Shown: piece after piece, positions 24,386 to 33,380 of the stretch | Numbering within the stretch: position 1 is the first letter of the stretch | Layout of the letters: each line of letters begins with the position of its first letter | NCBI RefSeq assembly: GCF_023017105.1 | Contig: NZ_JALKEV010000007.1 | Span: forward strand, 124,001-188,000 | Reading direction: 5' to 3' | Origin: Halalkalibacter sp. APA_J-10(15) | Lineage (GTDB): Bacteria > Bacillota > Bacilli > Bacillales > Bacillaceae_D | DNA length: 64,000 bases | The notes under the pieces: model-generated | What the model was told of the DNA's origin: nothing | What the model saw: only the letters and a program-made list of their open reading frames with translations | The model's database searches: none | Made by a program: the position numbers and the translations under genes

Positions 24386-25333
24386 CTAATTTGAAAAAAG
24401 CTTGCTAGCTTTTTCCAATGATTTCTCAATGGCAATAGGAGAATAAGAGAACCAAGGATCAGGGTCTATATAGTATACTTGTTCATTTTGAACAGCCTCA
24501 AGATTTTGCCAAAGCGTACTTTCTTCTACTTGATGAAACATCCCGCCTTCATCTCTTGCTTCTTGGTCGTAAACGAGCATGATGATGTGATCACCTGCAT
24601 ATTCAGGTAGCATTTCCATTGAAATTTGATCGAAGACAAACTCTTCGAACGTAGGGTCTTGTTCTAACCTGTCCTTTATGTACGTCGGAGGTGTTAAGTC
24701 TAAAGAGCGATAGATAATATGTCCTATATTTCTTCCTCCGTATATTCTGAGTACATCTTTACCAAACGTCATGAATATCGAGACAGTTTCATCCTCTGAG
24801 ATCTTAGTAGCAACGTCCTCTTGTACATTAGCAGCAAGGTTATCGAGGCTTGCTATCCATTGTTCAGCTTGTTGCTCCTTCCCCAATATGGAAGCTATTT
24901 CTTTAAACTGTGCAAATACATCGCCGTACATCCATGGGACGACAACAGTTGGCGCTATTTTCATTAGTTGTTCTACTTCATCTGGATCGGAAGTAATAAT
25001 AAGGTCAGGTTTTAATTCTATTATTTTTTCGATGGAGTATGGGTGACCTAAATCTGCTACTCCTTCTTGGAGATCCCCTAAGTACTCGTTATCTAATACG
25101 TGTGATGGTGCGCCAATAGGTGTTATATCTAATGCTAGCAGTGCATCTAAAAATTGGGTTGTGACAACCTTTGTCGGCTCAACAGGGATTTCAACTTCCC
25201 TACCTGTTACATCTGTATATAGCTTTGTTTCGACATTTTCAATAGCTTCGGGAGAACTACTAGAGCTCTCACTATTGCAACCTACTAATAGTAGTAATAA
25301 GAAAACCAGGAACAATTGAACTTTTGAATGCAT
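24386..25333 (-). CDS. Iron-siderophore binding lipoprotein
   Basis: About 315 residues. A signal peptide with lipobox LLLVGC is followed by a FecB/BtuF-type periplasmic-binding domain: TDVTGREVEIPVEPTKVVTT, IIELKPDLIITSDPDEVEQL and the C-terminal EQVYYIDPDPWFSYSP. It captures a ferric siderophore at the cell surface. The start ATG 25333 has GGAGGG eight bases upstream; the longer frame to 25375 would begin inside the Fur box. It has no adjacent permease and presumably delivers to the FecCD pair at 27325-29384 or to one elsewhere. Confidence 0.88.
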   Translation of the reverse strand: MHSKVQLFLVFLLLLLVGCNSESSSSSPEAIENVETKLYTDVTGREVEIPVEPTKVVTTQFLDALLALDITPIGAPSHVLDNEYLGDLQEGVADLGHPYSIEKIIELKPDLIITSDPDEVEQLMKIAPTVVVPWMYGDVFAQFKEIASILGKEQQAEQWIASLDNLAANVQEDVATKISEDETVSIFMTFGKDVLRIYGGRNIGHIIYRSLDLTPPTYIKDRLEQDPTFEEFVFDQISMEMLPEYAGDHIIMLVYDQEARDEGGMFHQVEESTLWQNLEAVQNEQVYYIDPDPWFSYSPIAIEKSLEKASKLFSN

Positions 25334-25357
25334 GTTATACCCTCCGTCATTAACATT

Positions 25358-25376
25358 AATGATTATCATTATCATT
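25358..25376. promoter_or_regulatory. Fur box upstream of siderophore-binding gene
   Basis: AATGATTATCATTATCATT is an almost ideal 19-bp Fur site, lying 25 bp upstream of the minus-strand start codon. The remnant on the plus strand at 25408 may once have shared it. Confidence 0.85.
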
Positions 25377-25407
25377 AATGTTATACTATTTGTAACTGAT
25401 TGTCTAA

Positions 25408-25533
25408 CGCTTTTTTGCTGTACAGCAGGAACAAGTGTATTTTGTTGATAACTCAGAATGGGTTACTGGTTATGGTCCAGTAGCATATCATTTAGTGTTA
25501 GCCCAAGTGGAAGAAGCTTTACTAGGAGATTAA
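25408..25533 (+). pseudogene. C-terminal remnant of a third siderophore-binding protein
   Basis: The frame reads about 41 residues including VYFVDNSEWVTGYGPVAYHL and ends with a stop at 25531-25533. An in-frame stop at 25405 and the absence of a ribosome site show it is not a gene by itself. The segment matches the C-terminal end of FecB-type binding proteins (compare VYYIDPDPWFSYSP in the neighbouring gene). It is most easily explained as the tail of a divergently oriented binding-protein gene whose body has been deleted. Confidence 0.65.
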
Positions 25534-25639
25534 TTTGTTTAAAGCATTAAAATAGGATATTCGGTCTATTCCCATATTCTCCACATTCCTCTATAATTTT
25601 ATAGGTTCAAATGTAAAAAACAGGAGGTAATGATTAAAA

Positions 25640-26137
25640 ATGTTGAAAAAGGTAATGATGGTTTTCGTGTCAGTCATCGTATTAGGGATAGTTTCAGGAT
25701 GCTCGATCATCCATACCATCAATGGGAATGTTGGGTTAATGGAAGATTATTTAGAGGATACAAATGGGATGACGGATAAATATGTTAACTTACAGATACA
25801 ATCAGAGCAGGCTTTCGAAACGGCTGAATTCGAAGAGGATGTTGTTGTATATACAGAAGAGACATTTATCCCTACACTTGAGCAACTAGTTGTTGAGTCT
25901 GAAGAATACGGTGAACAAATTGACAATGAGAGATTACAAGAAATTCATCAACTATATACTCAATCTTTGCAAATAGAGCTAGATGCAGAGTATCAATGGT
26001 TAATTGATTTAGATCCAGATCAATATATGGATACGATTCTTGAAGCAAGAGAAATTGATGACCAGTTTGTAGAACAATTAGAAGAGCTTGCCGGTGAATG
26101 GGGAATGGAAATTGAGTGGGAGTATTATGATTTGTAA
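25640..26137 (+). CDS. Hypothetical lipoprotein
   Basis: 165 residues with a signal peptide and lipobox (GIVSGC, Cys near residue 21). The rest is strongly acidic and mostly helical, with coiled-coil-like stretches (EQLVVESEEYGEQIDNERLQEIHQL in outline). I do not recognise the family with confidence; small acidic lipoproteins of this sort are common in bacilli. An AGGAGGT site precedes the ATG. It lies between iron genes but has no Fur box of its own, so a role in iron uptake is not shown. Confidence 0.75.
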   Translation: MLKKVMMVFVSVIVLGIVSGCSIIHTINGNVGLMEDYLEDTNGMTDKYVNLQIQSEQAFETAEFEEDVVVYTEETFIPTLEQLVVESEEYGEQIDNERLQEIHQLYTQSLQIELDAEYQWLIDLDPDQYMDTILEAREIDDQFVEQLEELAGEWGMEIEWEYYDL

Positions 26138-26143
26138 GGGTAA

Positions 26144-26183
26144 AAACAGCCTCGTTCTACGTCGACGTAGAACGAGGCTGTTT
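26144..26183. terminator. Perfect 40-bp palindromic bidirectional terminator
   Basis: Bases 26144-26183 are a perfect inverted repeat (arm AAACAGCCTCGTTCTAC plus GTC, centre at 26163/26164). It sits between the convergent lipoprotein and siderophore-binding genes. Confidence 0.85.
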
Positions 26184-26187
26184 CGTA

Positions 26188-27168
26188 TTATTTATCAATC
26201 AAGCTAGATAATACATCATCAATGATTTGTTCATTAGCGATTGGACCTGAATAGAGCCAGCTTGTATCAGATGAAAATTCGTATACTTGATTTTGTTGGA
26301 CAGCAGGGATGTTCTGCCATAATGGATCATCGAGCATTTCAGAGCCATCACTACTATCACTATTAATTAAAAATAGATAGTCAGCGTCAAGTTCAACTAA
26401 TTCTTCTAATGAAATAGCTGACCAGTTTCCAGTAGCTGATTCTGAGACCTTCTCAACCGTTGCTGGAATGGTAATCCCAAGATCATCATACAAGACTGCG
26501 CCACTTGATACATTTTTGCTCACAATAAAAAATTGATTACTCGTGAGCCAAAGAGCTGCTGCTGAATTTGTCCCAATTTCGCTTGACAATTGCTCTGCTC
26601 CTTCTAGTGCCTTTGCTTCATAACCTTCTAATACTGTTGTAGCTTCTTCCTCACGATTCAACACGTCACCCAGTTGAGTAAGGGTTTCACGCCAGTTATC
26701 ATTTGTTTCCTCTGCCACAACATAGGTAGGTGCAATTCTAGCATATTGCTCATATTTTCCTTCAGATACTAATTCGGCTGAGCTCATAATTAGTAAATCA
26801 GGTGAGAAGCTTGTTACGGCTTCGAAAGGTAAGTCGAATGGAATGGGTTCGACGCCTGTTAAATAGTCTTGCAAGTAGTTTTGCACACCTTCACCATCAT
26901 GAATGGACCATTGTGCAATCGGAGTTACTCCTAGAGCAATTAGATGATCTTCTAAATACGAAGCAATAATGCGTTCGGGGTTAGTAGGTATGTCCACTTC
27001 ATTTCCAAGCGCATCTGTTAATACATATTCGTTCGCTGAAGCTTCTTGGTGAGCATCCGGTGTTTGCTCTTGTTCAGAAGCTGGTTCATTAGCTTGGCTA
27101 CACGCTGAAAGCATGATGAATAAAGGCAAAATGGCTAATAATGAAGTAATTCTGTGTTTCTTGCTCAT
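26188..27168 (-). CDS. Iron-siderophore binding lipoprotein (YfiY-like)
   Basis: 326 residues. The signal peptide ends in lipobox MLSAC, followed by an acidic linker and a FecB-type domain (TDALGNEVDIPTNPERIIA, VTSFSPDLLIMSSAEL, VYEFSSDTSWLYSGP). It is divergent from two FecCD permease genes across a shared 156-bp region with a Fur box, the layout of B. subtilis YfiY with YfiZ/YfhA. By that comparison the ligand would be a hydroxamate such as schizokinen, but this is inference. GGGGGGA lies before the ATG on the minus strand. Confidence 0.88.
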   Translation of the reverse strand: MSKKHRITSLLAILPLFIMLSACSQANEPASEQEQTPDAHQEASANEYVLTDALGNEVDIPTNPERIIASYLEDHLIALGVTPIAQWSIHDGEGVQNYLQDYLTGVEPIPFDLPFEAVTSFSPDLLIMSSAELVSEGKYEQYARIAPTYVVAEETNDNWRETLTQLGDVLNREEEATTVLEGYEAKALEGAEQLSSEIGTNSAAALWLTSNQFFIVSKNVSSGAVLYDDLGITIPATVEKVSESATGNWSAISLEELVELDADYLFLINSDSSDGSEMLDDPLWQNIPAVQQNQVYEFSSDTSWLYSGPIANEQIIDDVLSSLIDK

Positions 27169-27278
27169 TGTATATTTCCCCCCTGTATCTAACTGATTCT
27201 CTTAAACTATTTATTTTATTTTCATATATTTAGAAGCTGTTGTTGATTTTATAGGTGTAAATCACTATACTTTATATT

Positions 27279-27297
27279 GAAAATAATTCTCATTATC
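27279..27297. promoter_or_regulatory. Fur box in divergent iron promoter region
   Basis: GAAAATAATTCTCATTATC matches the 19-bp Fur consensus GATAATGATAATCATTATC at 15 positions. It lies 28 bp before the FecCD start and could control both directions. Confidence 0.7.
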
Positions 27298-27324
27298 ATA
27301 AACTTTTATAAAGGATGCGTCAAG

Positions 27325-28380
27325 ATGGAAACAAAGGATAGGAAATCGGAGCTTTCCCCAAGTGAAGAGGTTAAGAATTTAAAGACGCGACCTGTCTTCG
27401 CTGTAAGTATACTAATTATTGGAGCGATTGCTCTTGTTTTTGGTATAGCTGTATCAATATCATTTGGTGCAGCTAGTATTGATTTGAAAACGGTCTGGAC
27501 GGGAGTTTTTCAGTTTAATCCTGATTTGACCGAGCATCAAATTATTCAAGAATTACGTTTGCCACGAGCAATAGCAGCTGGATTAGTAGGAGCTTTTTTA
27601 GCCGTTTCTGGTGCGATTATGCAAGGGATGACACGCAATCCGTTAGCTTCTCCTAGTATTATGGGGGTAACAGCTGGATCTGCATTTATGATTGCGATCG
27701 CATTTGCTTTTTTCCCAGGGACATCCTATCTCGGCTTAATGATTTGGTCATTTATCGGAGCTGGATTGGGAGCAGGGCTTGTTTTTACAATTGGAAGTCT
27801 CTCAAGAAGTGGACTGACACCTGTTAAGCTAGCATTAGCTGGTGCTGCTGTAACCGCATTATTGAGCTCGATCTCCTCGATGATTGCGATTCATTTTCAT
27901 GTTGCCCAGGACATTAGCTTTTGGTACGCAGGAGGCGTTGCTGGTGTGCGGTGGTTCAGTGTTCAACTCCTCATTCCAGTTGCGATCGTCGGTATTACTC
28001 TTGCTATTATTTTATCACGTTCGATAACCGTTTTAAGTTTAGGTGAAGATGTAGCAAAGGGGTTGGGACAAAGAACGAGACTAGTAAAAGTGTTGGGAAC
28101 GATTGTCGTTTTACTTTTAACCGGGGCAGCGGTTTCAGTCGCTGGCACCATTGGATTTATAGGTCTAGTCATCCCGCATATCACTCGCTTCTTAGTAGGT
28201 GTAGATTATCGTTGGATCATTCCGTGTTCGGCACTGTTAGGAGCGTTGCTTTTAGTATTAGCAGATTTAGGAGCGCGCATGGTGAACCCACCATTTGAAA
28301 CACCAGTAGGGGCGATTACGGCTTTAATTGGAGTGCCCTTTTTCCTTTACCTTGCTCGACGTGATGGGAGGGGAATGTAA
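27325..28380 (+). CDS. Iron-siderophore ABC permease (FecCD family, YfiZ-like)
   Basis: About 351 residues with nine to ten membrane segments after a charged 30-residue N-terminus. Family marks are LRLPRAIAAGLVGAFLAVSG, MQGMTRNPLASPSIMGVTAG and GTIGFIGLVIPHITRFLVG. The ATG at 27325 has AAGGA nine bases upstream; the longer frame runs into the Fur box. It overlaps the next permease gene by one base (TAATG). Together they form the ferric-siderophore channel. The ATPase is not encoded here and is probably a shared one such as the YusV/FhuC type. Confidence 0.9.
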   Translation: METKDRKSELSPSEEVKNLKTRPVFAVSILIIGAIALVFGIAVSISFGAASIDLKTVWTGVFQFNPDLTEHQIIQELRLPRAIAAGLVGAFLAVSGAIMQGMTRNPLASPSIMGVTAGSAFMIAIAFAFFPGTSYLGLMIWSFIGAGLGAGLVFTIGSLSRSGLTPVKLALAGAAVTALLSSISSMIAIHFHVAQDISFWYAGGVAGVRWFSVQLLIPVAIVGITLAIILSRSITVLSLGEDVAKGLGQRTRLVKVLGTIVVLLLTGAAVSVAGTIGFIGLVIPHITRFLVGVDYRWIIPCSALLGALLLVLADLGARMVNPPFETPVGAITALIGVPFFLYLARRDGRGM

Positions 28381-29384
28381 TGAAAGAAAAGAAACCGATT
28401 CTCATTATGATTCTCATTATGATCTTCATAGTTATCAGCTTTTTTGTGAGTTTGAATTTAGGATACATAAAAATTACACCGATTGATGTAATTAAGACAT
28501 TATTCGGTTCAGGAACTGAAAATGATCAGCTCGTATTGTTTGAATTTCGCTTGCCAAGAATGGTCATTGCCTTGCTTATTGGTGCAGGTCTTGGTGTGTC
28601 AGGTGCGATTTTACAAGGGGTATCACAGAACGGATTGGCTGATCCAGGGATTTTAGGGATTAATGCCGGTGCAGGGTTAGCTGTTGTTCTCTTTATCTTT
28701 TTCTTCCAAGGTTCTGTTTCAGGTCTTGGTACGCTTTCGATATTTGTCATGCCAGTTGCAGCCTTAATCGGAGGCTTACTAGCAGCCTTTCTCATTTATA
28801 CACTTGCTTGGAAACAAGGCGTAACACCCGTTAGGCTCATTCTTGTCGGAATTGGTGTGAATGCGGCATTTGGTGCTGCGCTTCTTATTGTTCAATTGAA
28901 GATGAATCCACAAGATTTTATGCAAGCAACGATTTGGCTTTCAGGAAGTATTTGGGGAGCGAATTGGACGTTTGTATTAACGATTTTGCCATGGATTCTC
29001 ATTTTAATTCCAATTGTTATTTATAAAGCACGATATTTGAATGTTCTATCATTAGGTGATCAAGTGGCAACCGGTCTCGGGGCTGATGTTGAAAAGGAAA
29101 GAAGAATACTATTGATTCTTTCTGTTGCCCTAGCAGGCTCTTGTGTAGCGGTTGGTGGTGGAATTTCTTTCTTAGGACTTGTCGCACCGCATTTAGCACG
29201 GCGACTTGTCGGGCAGAAGTATCACGTTCTAATTCCGACAACGGCACTAATGGGAGCCCTGCTTTTATTAGTTGCTGATACGATAGGACGTAATGCCCTA
29301 GCACCGTCTGAAATACCAGTTGGGCTTGTTGTTTCGGCTTTAGGAGCGCCGTATTTTATTTATTTGTTGATTAAGGTGGATTAG
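28380..29384 (+). CDS. Iron-siderophore ABC permease (FecCD family, YfhA-like)
   Basis: 334 residues with nine to ten membrane segments. It has the paired FecCD motifs FRLPRMVIALLIGAGLGVSG, LQGVSQNGLADPGILGINAG and GGISFLGLVAPHLARRLVG. It is translationally coupled to the preceding permease by a one-base overlap and is the last gene of the unit. Confidence 0.9.
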   Translation: MKEKKPILIMILIMIFIVISFFVSLNLGYIKITPIDVIKTLFGSGTENDQLVLFEFRLPRMVIALLIGAGLGVSGAILQGVSQNGLADPGILGINAGAGLAVVLFIFFFQGSVSGLGTLSIFVMPVAALIGGLLAAFLIYTLAWKQGVTPVRLILVGIGVNAAFGAALLIVQLKMNPQDFMQATIWLSGSIWGANWTFVLTILPWILILIPIVIYKARYLNVLSLGDQVATGLGADVEKERRILLILSVALAGSCVAVGGGISFLGLVAPHLARRLVGQKYHVLIPTTALMGALLLLVADTIGRNALAPSEIPVGLVVSALGAPYFIYLLIKVD

Positions 29385-29430
29385 TAAAGTAGTTTGATAG
29401 GATAGGCATTATAGTATAAATAAAGCTTTT

Positions 29431-29469
29431 AAGCTAATTGGGTTAATTTTTGAGCCGATTAGCTTTTTT
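29431..29469 (+). terminator. Terminator of the FecCD operon
   Basis: AAGCTAATTGG at 29431-29441 pairs with CCGATTAGCTT at 29456-29466, with one G-U, and T-run to 29469. Confidence 0.7.
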
Positions 29470-29615
29470 GAATGCAACAAAGCTATTATTGTTGATTTGT
29501 TAAACGTTAATCGAAGGTGAACGAGTTGTATTTTAGAGAAAAGATGATGCGAATGATTTCTGTTCAAAACATCTGAATATTGTCTACCCTAACTGAAGAA
29601 TGACTCATTTTAGAG

Positions 29616-29699
29616 CGCTTACATAAGCGATACAATGACGTTGAATAGATGATTTGAAAGGTGATTGTATCATCTATTTAAGGAATGAAAGCGTATACG
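29616..29699 (+). promoter_or_regulatory. Regulatory region of the RbsBAC-type sugar operon
   Basis: A -10 candidate TACAAT at 29631-29636 has a poor -35, suggesting activator dependence. A 14-bp inverted repeat (CGCTTA-CA-TAAGCG, 29616-29629) lies in the spacer. Perfect 10-bp arms AATAGATGAT / ATCATCTATT lie at 29644-29653 and 29669-29678. A cre-like site TGAAAGCGTATACG at 29686-29699 suggests carbon catabolite repression. The bases from 29470 to 29615 show nothing clear. Confidence 0.5.
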
Positions 29700-29768
29700 C
29701 GCTTGTAGTGGTAGAGGAAATTTCTTTAAAAAACCACATGAACGAAAATGAAAAAGGGGAGAAGACAG

Positions 29769-30770
29769 ATGAAGAAGTTATGGATGATTGTTTCACTTGC
29801 ACTGATGATGATCTTAACAGCGTGTGGGGAAAATGATGATGCAAGTACAGGACCTGTTGGGGATGATAATAGCACTGGTGGCGAAGAGGTGACGGATGAA
29901 GGAACAACTGGTGAGGGTGGCGTAATCGGGATGTCCGTTCTTGATTTAGGAAATCCGTTCTTTGTTCAGTTAACAGAAGCGGTGGCTGATTTAGCGGGTG
30001 AGCATGGTTATACAGTCAACGTAAATGATCCGAGAGATGATGTGAACTCGCAAGTTGATGCGATTCAAAACTTCATTTCACAAGGTGTAGACGCGATTAT
30101 CGTTACAGCGACGGACCAAGAAGTGATTAATGAAGCGATTCAAGATGCGAAGGATGCAGGTATTCCAGTAATTGCTCATACGACAAAGCTAGAGAATGCG
30201 GATGCGTGGGTTGGTGCTGATGAATATTCCATGGGTTGGGCTTTAGGTATCCAAGCAGGTGAATGGATTTTAGAAACACATGAAGGACAAGGGGGAGTCG
30301 GGATCTTGAACTTCGACCAAATTGAACAGGTTATTCAACGTAAGCAAGGTATTATTGATGGAATTCATGAACATGCACCAGATGTCGAGGTTGTCGGTGA
30401 TCAACAAGCTGGAGATCCGAATAGTGGTTACGATGTGACGGAAGGGTTTTTACAAGCGAATCCAGATATGATTGGTGTGTTTGGAATTAATGATGGTGGA
30501 GCGTTAGGGGCGTATAATGCAGCTGTTGGTGCAGGTAAGGATAGTGACGTGTTTGCTGTAGGTGGAATTGATGCGGTGCCTGAAGCGGTAGAAGCGATTC
30601 GTGAAGGTGGGATTTATAAATTTACTGTTGATCAACAACCGTTTGCAACAGGTGAATCTCTAGTAGATATTGCGATGGCGCTTATTAATGGGGAAGATTT
30701 TGAGTCAGAAGTTGAAATTGAAGTGAAGGGTGTTAATGATTCAAACATTGCACAGTTTGATCAAGAGTAA
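29769..30770 (+). CDS. Sugar-binding lipoprotein (RbsB-type)
   Basis: About 333 residues. The signal peptide ends in lipobox MMILTAC. An acidic, Thr/Gly-rich linker of about 30 residues follows, then a type-I periplasmic-binding domain (GVIGMSVLDLGNPFFVQL, SQGVDAIIVTATDQEV, VFAVGGIDAVPEAVEAIREG). The start ATG 29769 has GGGGAG five bases upstream; the earlier ATG at 29748 lacks spacing. Domain type fits ribose, xylose, galactose or inositol importers (CUT2), and the exact sugar cannot be told. It heads an SBP-ATPase-permease operon and is followed by a hairpin. Confidence 0.88.
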   Translation: MKKLWMIVSLALMMILTACGENDDASTGPVGDDNSTGGEEVTDEGTTGEGGVIGMSVLDLGNPFFVQLTEAVADLAGEHGYTVNVNDPRDDVNSQVDAIQNFISQGVDAIIVTATDQEVINEAIQDAKDAGIPVIAHTTKLENADAWVGADEYSMGWALGIQAGEWILETHEGQGGVGILNFDQIEQVIQRKQGIIDGIHEHAPDVEVVGDQQAGDPNSGYDVTEGFLQANPDMIGVFGINDGGALGAYNAAVGAGKDSDVFAVGGIDAVPEAVEAIREGGIYKFTVDQQPFATGESLVDIAMALINGEDFESEVEIEVKGVNDSNIAQFDQE

Positions 30771-30777
30771 GAGCAAA

Positions 30778-30818
30778 GGTGGGGAATCCATATCAAGGGG
30801 GTTCCCCCAGCCTTTTTA
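30778..30818 (+). terminator. Intra-operon hairpin with T-run after sugar-binding gene
   Basis: GGGGAA at 30782-30787 pairs with TTCCCC at 30802-30807, flanked by further AGG/CCT pairing, and T5 follows at 30813-30817. Expected to cut downstream transcription partially. Confidence 0.55.
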
Positions 30819-30842
30819 TTGAATCGAGAGGTGATCACACAG

Positions 30843-32348
30843 ATGACAAAACGAGTGATTGAAGTCGAAAATATTGTGAAGAGGTATCCAGGAACGACGG
30901 CATTAAGTGGCGTGACGATGAGTATCCATGAGGGCGAGGTTCATACAATTGCCGGGGAGAATGGTGCAGGGAAATCAACATTGATGAAAATATTAGCAGG
31001 GGCGATTTCACCGACAGAAGGAACCGTGAAAATTGGTGGAACAGTCATTGAAGAATTTTCTCCTAAAGTTTCAGCGGATAAAGGAATCGGAATTATTTAT
31101 CAAGAGTTTAATTTAGTTCCGCATTTAACAGTAGAAGAGAACATTATGCTTGGAAAAGAGAATCGTCGTGGTTTATTTGTCAATAAGCAGAAGAACGTTG
31201 AGACGACAAAGCTCGCATTGAAAAGAATCGGTGCTCATTTTTCACCCAAAACGACCGTGAAAGATTTAGGAGTAGCAGAGCAGCAGTTGGTCGAGATTGC
31301 GAAGTCGATTACACAAGAAGTGAATGTTCTAATTATGGATGAGCCTACAGCTGCTTTGACAGAGGAAGAAGTAAAAAAGCTCTTCCAGCTAATCGAGCAA
31401 TTAAAAAATGAAGGTGTTGCGATCATTTACATTTCACATAAGTTTGATGAGATGTTTGAAATTTCAGATCGCATTACCGTCTTAAGGGATGGGCAATATA
31501 TCGCAACAAAGCCGATTGATGAATTAGATTATGAGAAATTGATTCAGTTAATGGTTGGGCGTGAGCTAGAAATGTCAACGAAAACGTCTGCCACACAAAA
31601 TGATATCATCCTCAAAGTGGAGAATCTTAGCTCAGAGGATAAAATTTCAAATGTGTCCTTTGAGCTAAGAAGAGGAGAAGTATTTGGGGTAGCGGGGCTG
31701 CTTGGATCTGGTCGTACGGAATTAGCAAAAACGTTATTTGGTGTATTTCCGATTACAGGTGGTTCCTTTACGATAGATGGAAAAAAGATTGAAAACGTAA
31801 AATCGCCAGAACAGGCGATTAAGCTAGGAATTGGTTTAATTCCAGAGGATCGTAAGCAGGAAGGATTAGTATTAGATCAAGACTGTGTCAAAAATATCAT
31901 TCTTCCATCCGTTAAGAAGTTTGCAAAAGGGTTATTTCTTGATGGGAAAAAGGAAAAGCGTGTGACAGCTAACTATAAAGAGAAGCTTCGCATTAAATAT
32001 TATAATGGACAACTAGCAGGGCAGTTATCTGGTGGGAATCAACAGAAGCTCGTCATTGCGAAAACATTAGCAACGAATGTTGACCTTCTTATCTTTGATG
32101 AACCGACAAGAGGGGTTGATATTGGTGCCAAGCAAGAGATTTATAATTTAATGAACCAATTGTTAAGTGAAGGAAAGGCTATTATTATGATCTCTTCTGA
32201 AATGCCAGAATTACTAAATCTATCTGATCGAATAGCGGTCATGTGTGAAGGCGAAATGGCTGGGATCCTCTCACAAGAAGAGGCAACCCAGGAGAGGATC
32301 TTACAACTAGCGGCAGGTTTAGAGTTAGATAATGAGGTGAAATCATGA
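30843..32348 (+). CDS. Sugar ABC ATPase with two nucleotide-binding domains (RbsA-type)
   Basis: About 501 residues. The first domain has Walker A GENGAGKS near residue 40 and Walker B VLIMDEPTAAL near 165. The second has GLLGSGRTE near 285, signature LSGGNQQKL near 400 and DLLIFDEPTRGVDI near 420. The double-domain layout with a degenerate second P-loop is standard for CUT2 importers. The start ATG 30843 has GAGAGGTGAT upstream; the frame's earlier TTG is not needed. It overlaps the permease gene by four bases (ATGA). Confidence 0.92.
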   Translation: MTKRVIEVENIVKRYPGTTALSGVTMSIHEGEVHTIAGENGAGKSTLMKILAGAISPTEGTVKIGGTVIEEFSPKVSADKGIGIIYQEFNLVPHLTVEENIMLGKENRRGLFVNKQKNVETTKLALKRIGAHFSPKTTVKDLGVAEQQLVEIAKSITQEVNVLIMDEPTAALTEEEVKKLFQLIEQLKNEGVAIIYISHKFDEMFEISDRITVLRDGQYIATKPIDELDYEKLIQLMVGRELEMSTKTSATQNDIILKVENLSSEDKISNVSFELRRGEVFGVAGLLGSGRTELAKTLFGVFPITGGSFTIDGKKIENVKSPEQAIKLGIGLIPEDRKQEGLVLDQDCVKNIILPSVKKFAKGLFLDGKKEKRVTANYKEKLRIKYYNGQLAGQLSGGNQQKLVIAKTLATNVDLLIFDEPTRGVDIGAKQEIYNLMNQLLSEGKAIIMISSEMPELLNLSDRIAVMCEGEMAGILSQEEATQERILQLAAGLELDNEVKS

Positions 32349-33337
32349 AAACAATCACAAATGAAAACAATCCTACACCGACAAATGAAGCAAAATCAAA
32401 TAAGAAGCTGTTTAAATTAAATCAAGAAATTATTTTATTTCTTGTTTTGATTGGACTAATTATTTTCTTTTCAGTCATGTCGACGAGCTTTTTTACAACG
32501 GGGAACTTTATTAACATAACGAGACAAGTAGCAATGCTAGGTATTATTGCTGCCGGGATGGCTATGGTATTACTTATTGGAGGAATTGATTTATCAGTAG
32601 CATCGAATGTAGCACTAACAAGTGTATCGATGGGAATGCTTATTGCAGCTGGTGTTAATCCGTTTATTGCTATTTTAATAGGGATATCTATTGGGGTGTT
32701 AGTTGGGCTTATTAATGGATTGATTATTACCAAAGTTGGAATCCCTGCGTTGATTACTACATTAGGGATGTTAACGATCGTACGAGGTGTTACGTTTGTT
32801 ATTACGGATGGATACCCTGTCTTTGGTTTCCCTGAAAGCATCCGTTGGTTTGGAACGGGGTTTGTGCTGGGGATTCCAGTCCCAGTTATTATGATGGTGC
32901 TCGTCTTTGTTCTTGTGTACATTCTTTTATATAAAACGTATATTGGTCGCCATATCTATGCTCTCGGTGGGAATGAAGAAGCAGCGCATTTATCGGGGAT
33001 TAATACGAACAAAATTCAATTAATGGTTTATATGATGTCGGGGTTTTTCTGTTCTATTGCAGGTTTAATCTTACTAGGGCGCTTAAATTCAGGTCAACCC
33101 AATGCGCTGCAAGGGTTTGAGTTAGACGTAGTAACAGCGGTTGTTCTTGGTGGTGTGAGTATTTTCGGTGGTCAAGGTAAGTTAATTGGGGTTATTCTCG
33201 GCGTCTTAATTATGGGTGTGCTATCAAATGGGTTAGTTATTTTGAATGTCGGAGAATTCTATCAAATGGTCATTGTCGGTTCGGTTTTAATTATTGCTGT
33301 TGGGGCAGACCGGATTTTTAATAAGAAGAAAAAGTAA
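32345..33337 (+). CDS. Sugar ABC permease (RbsC-type)
   Basis: 330 residues with eight to ten membrane segments after a 25-residue hydrophilic N-terminus. Family marks include GMAMVLLIGGIDLSVAS, GLINGLIITKVGIPALITTLG and RHIYALGGNEEAAHLSGI, ending with AVVLGGVSIFGGQGKLIG. It completes a full CUT2 importer with its own ATPase, unlike the two CUT1 systems in this window. Confidence 0.92.
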   Translation: MKTITNENNPTPTNEAKSNKKLFKLNQEIILFLVLIGLIIFFSVMSTSFFTTGNFINITRQVAMLGIIAAGMAMVLLIGGIDLSVASNVALTSVSMGMLIAAGVNPFIAILIGISIGVLVGLINGLIITKVGIPALITTLGMLTIVRGVTFVITDGYPVFGFPESIRWFGTGFVLGIPVPVIMMVLVFVLVYILLYKTYIGRHIYALGGNEEAAHLSGINTNKIQLMVYMMSGFFCSIAGLILLGRLNSGQPNALQGFELDVVTAVVLGGVSIFGGQGKLIGVILGVLIMGVLSNGLVILNVGEFYQMVIVGSVLIIAVGADRIFNKKKK

Positions 33338-33380
33338 ATTGAACAAAGCACAAGTAGGTGAGCAAGAGCCTTACTTTAAG

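Noticed and set aside
29654-29836. 60-residue open frame before the sugar-binding gene
   Set aside because: It covers the regulatory region and overlaps the signal-peptide coding part of the real gene in another frame.
32422-32922. 166-residue minus-strand open frame inside the RbsC-type permease gene
   Set aside because: Low-complexity I/T/P-rich composition typical of the reverse of a membrane protein gene.
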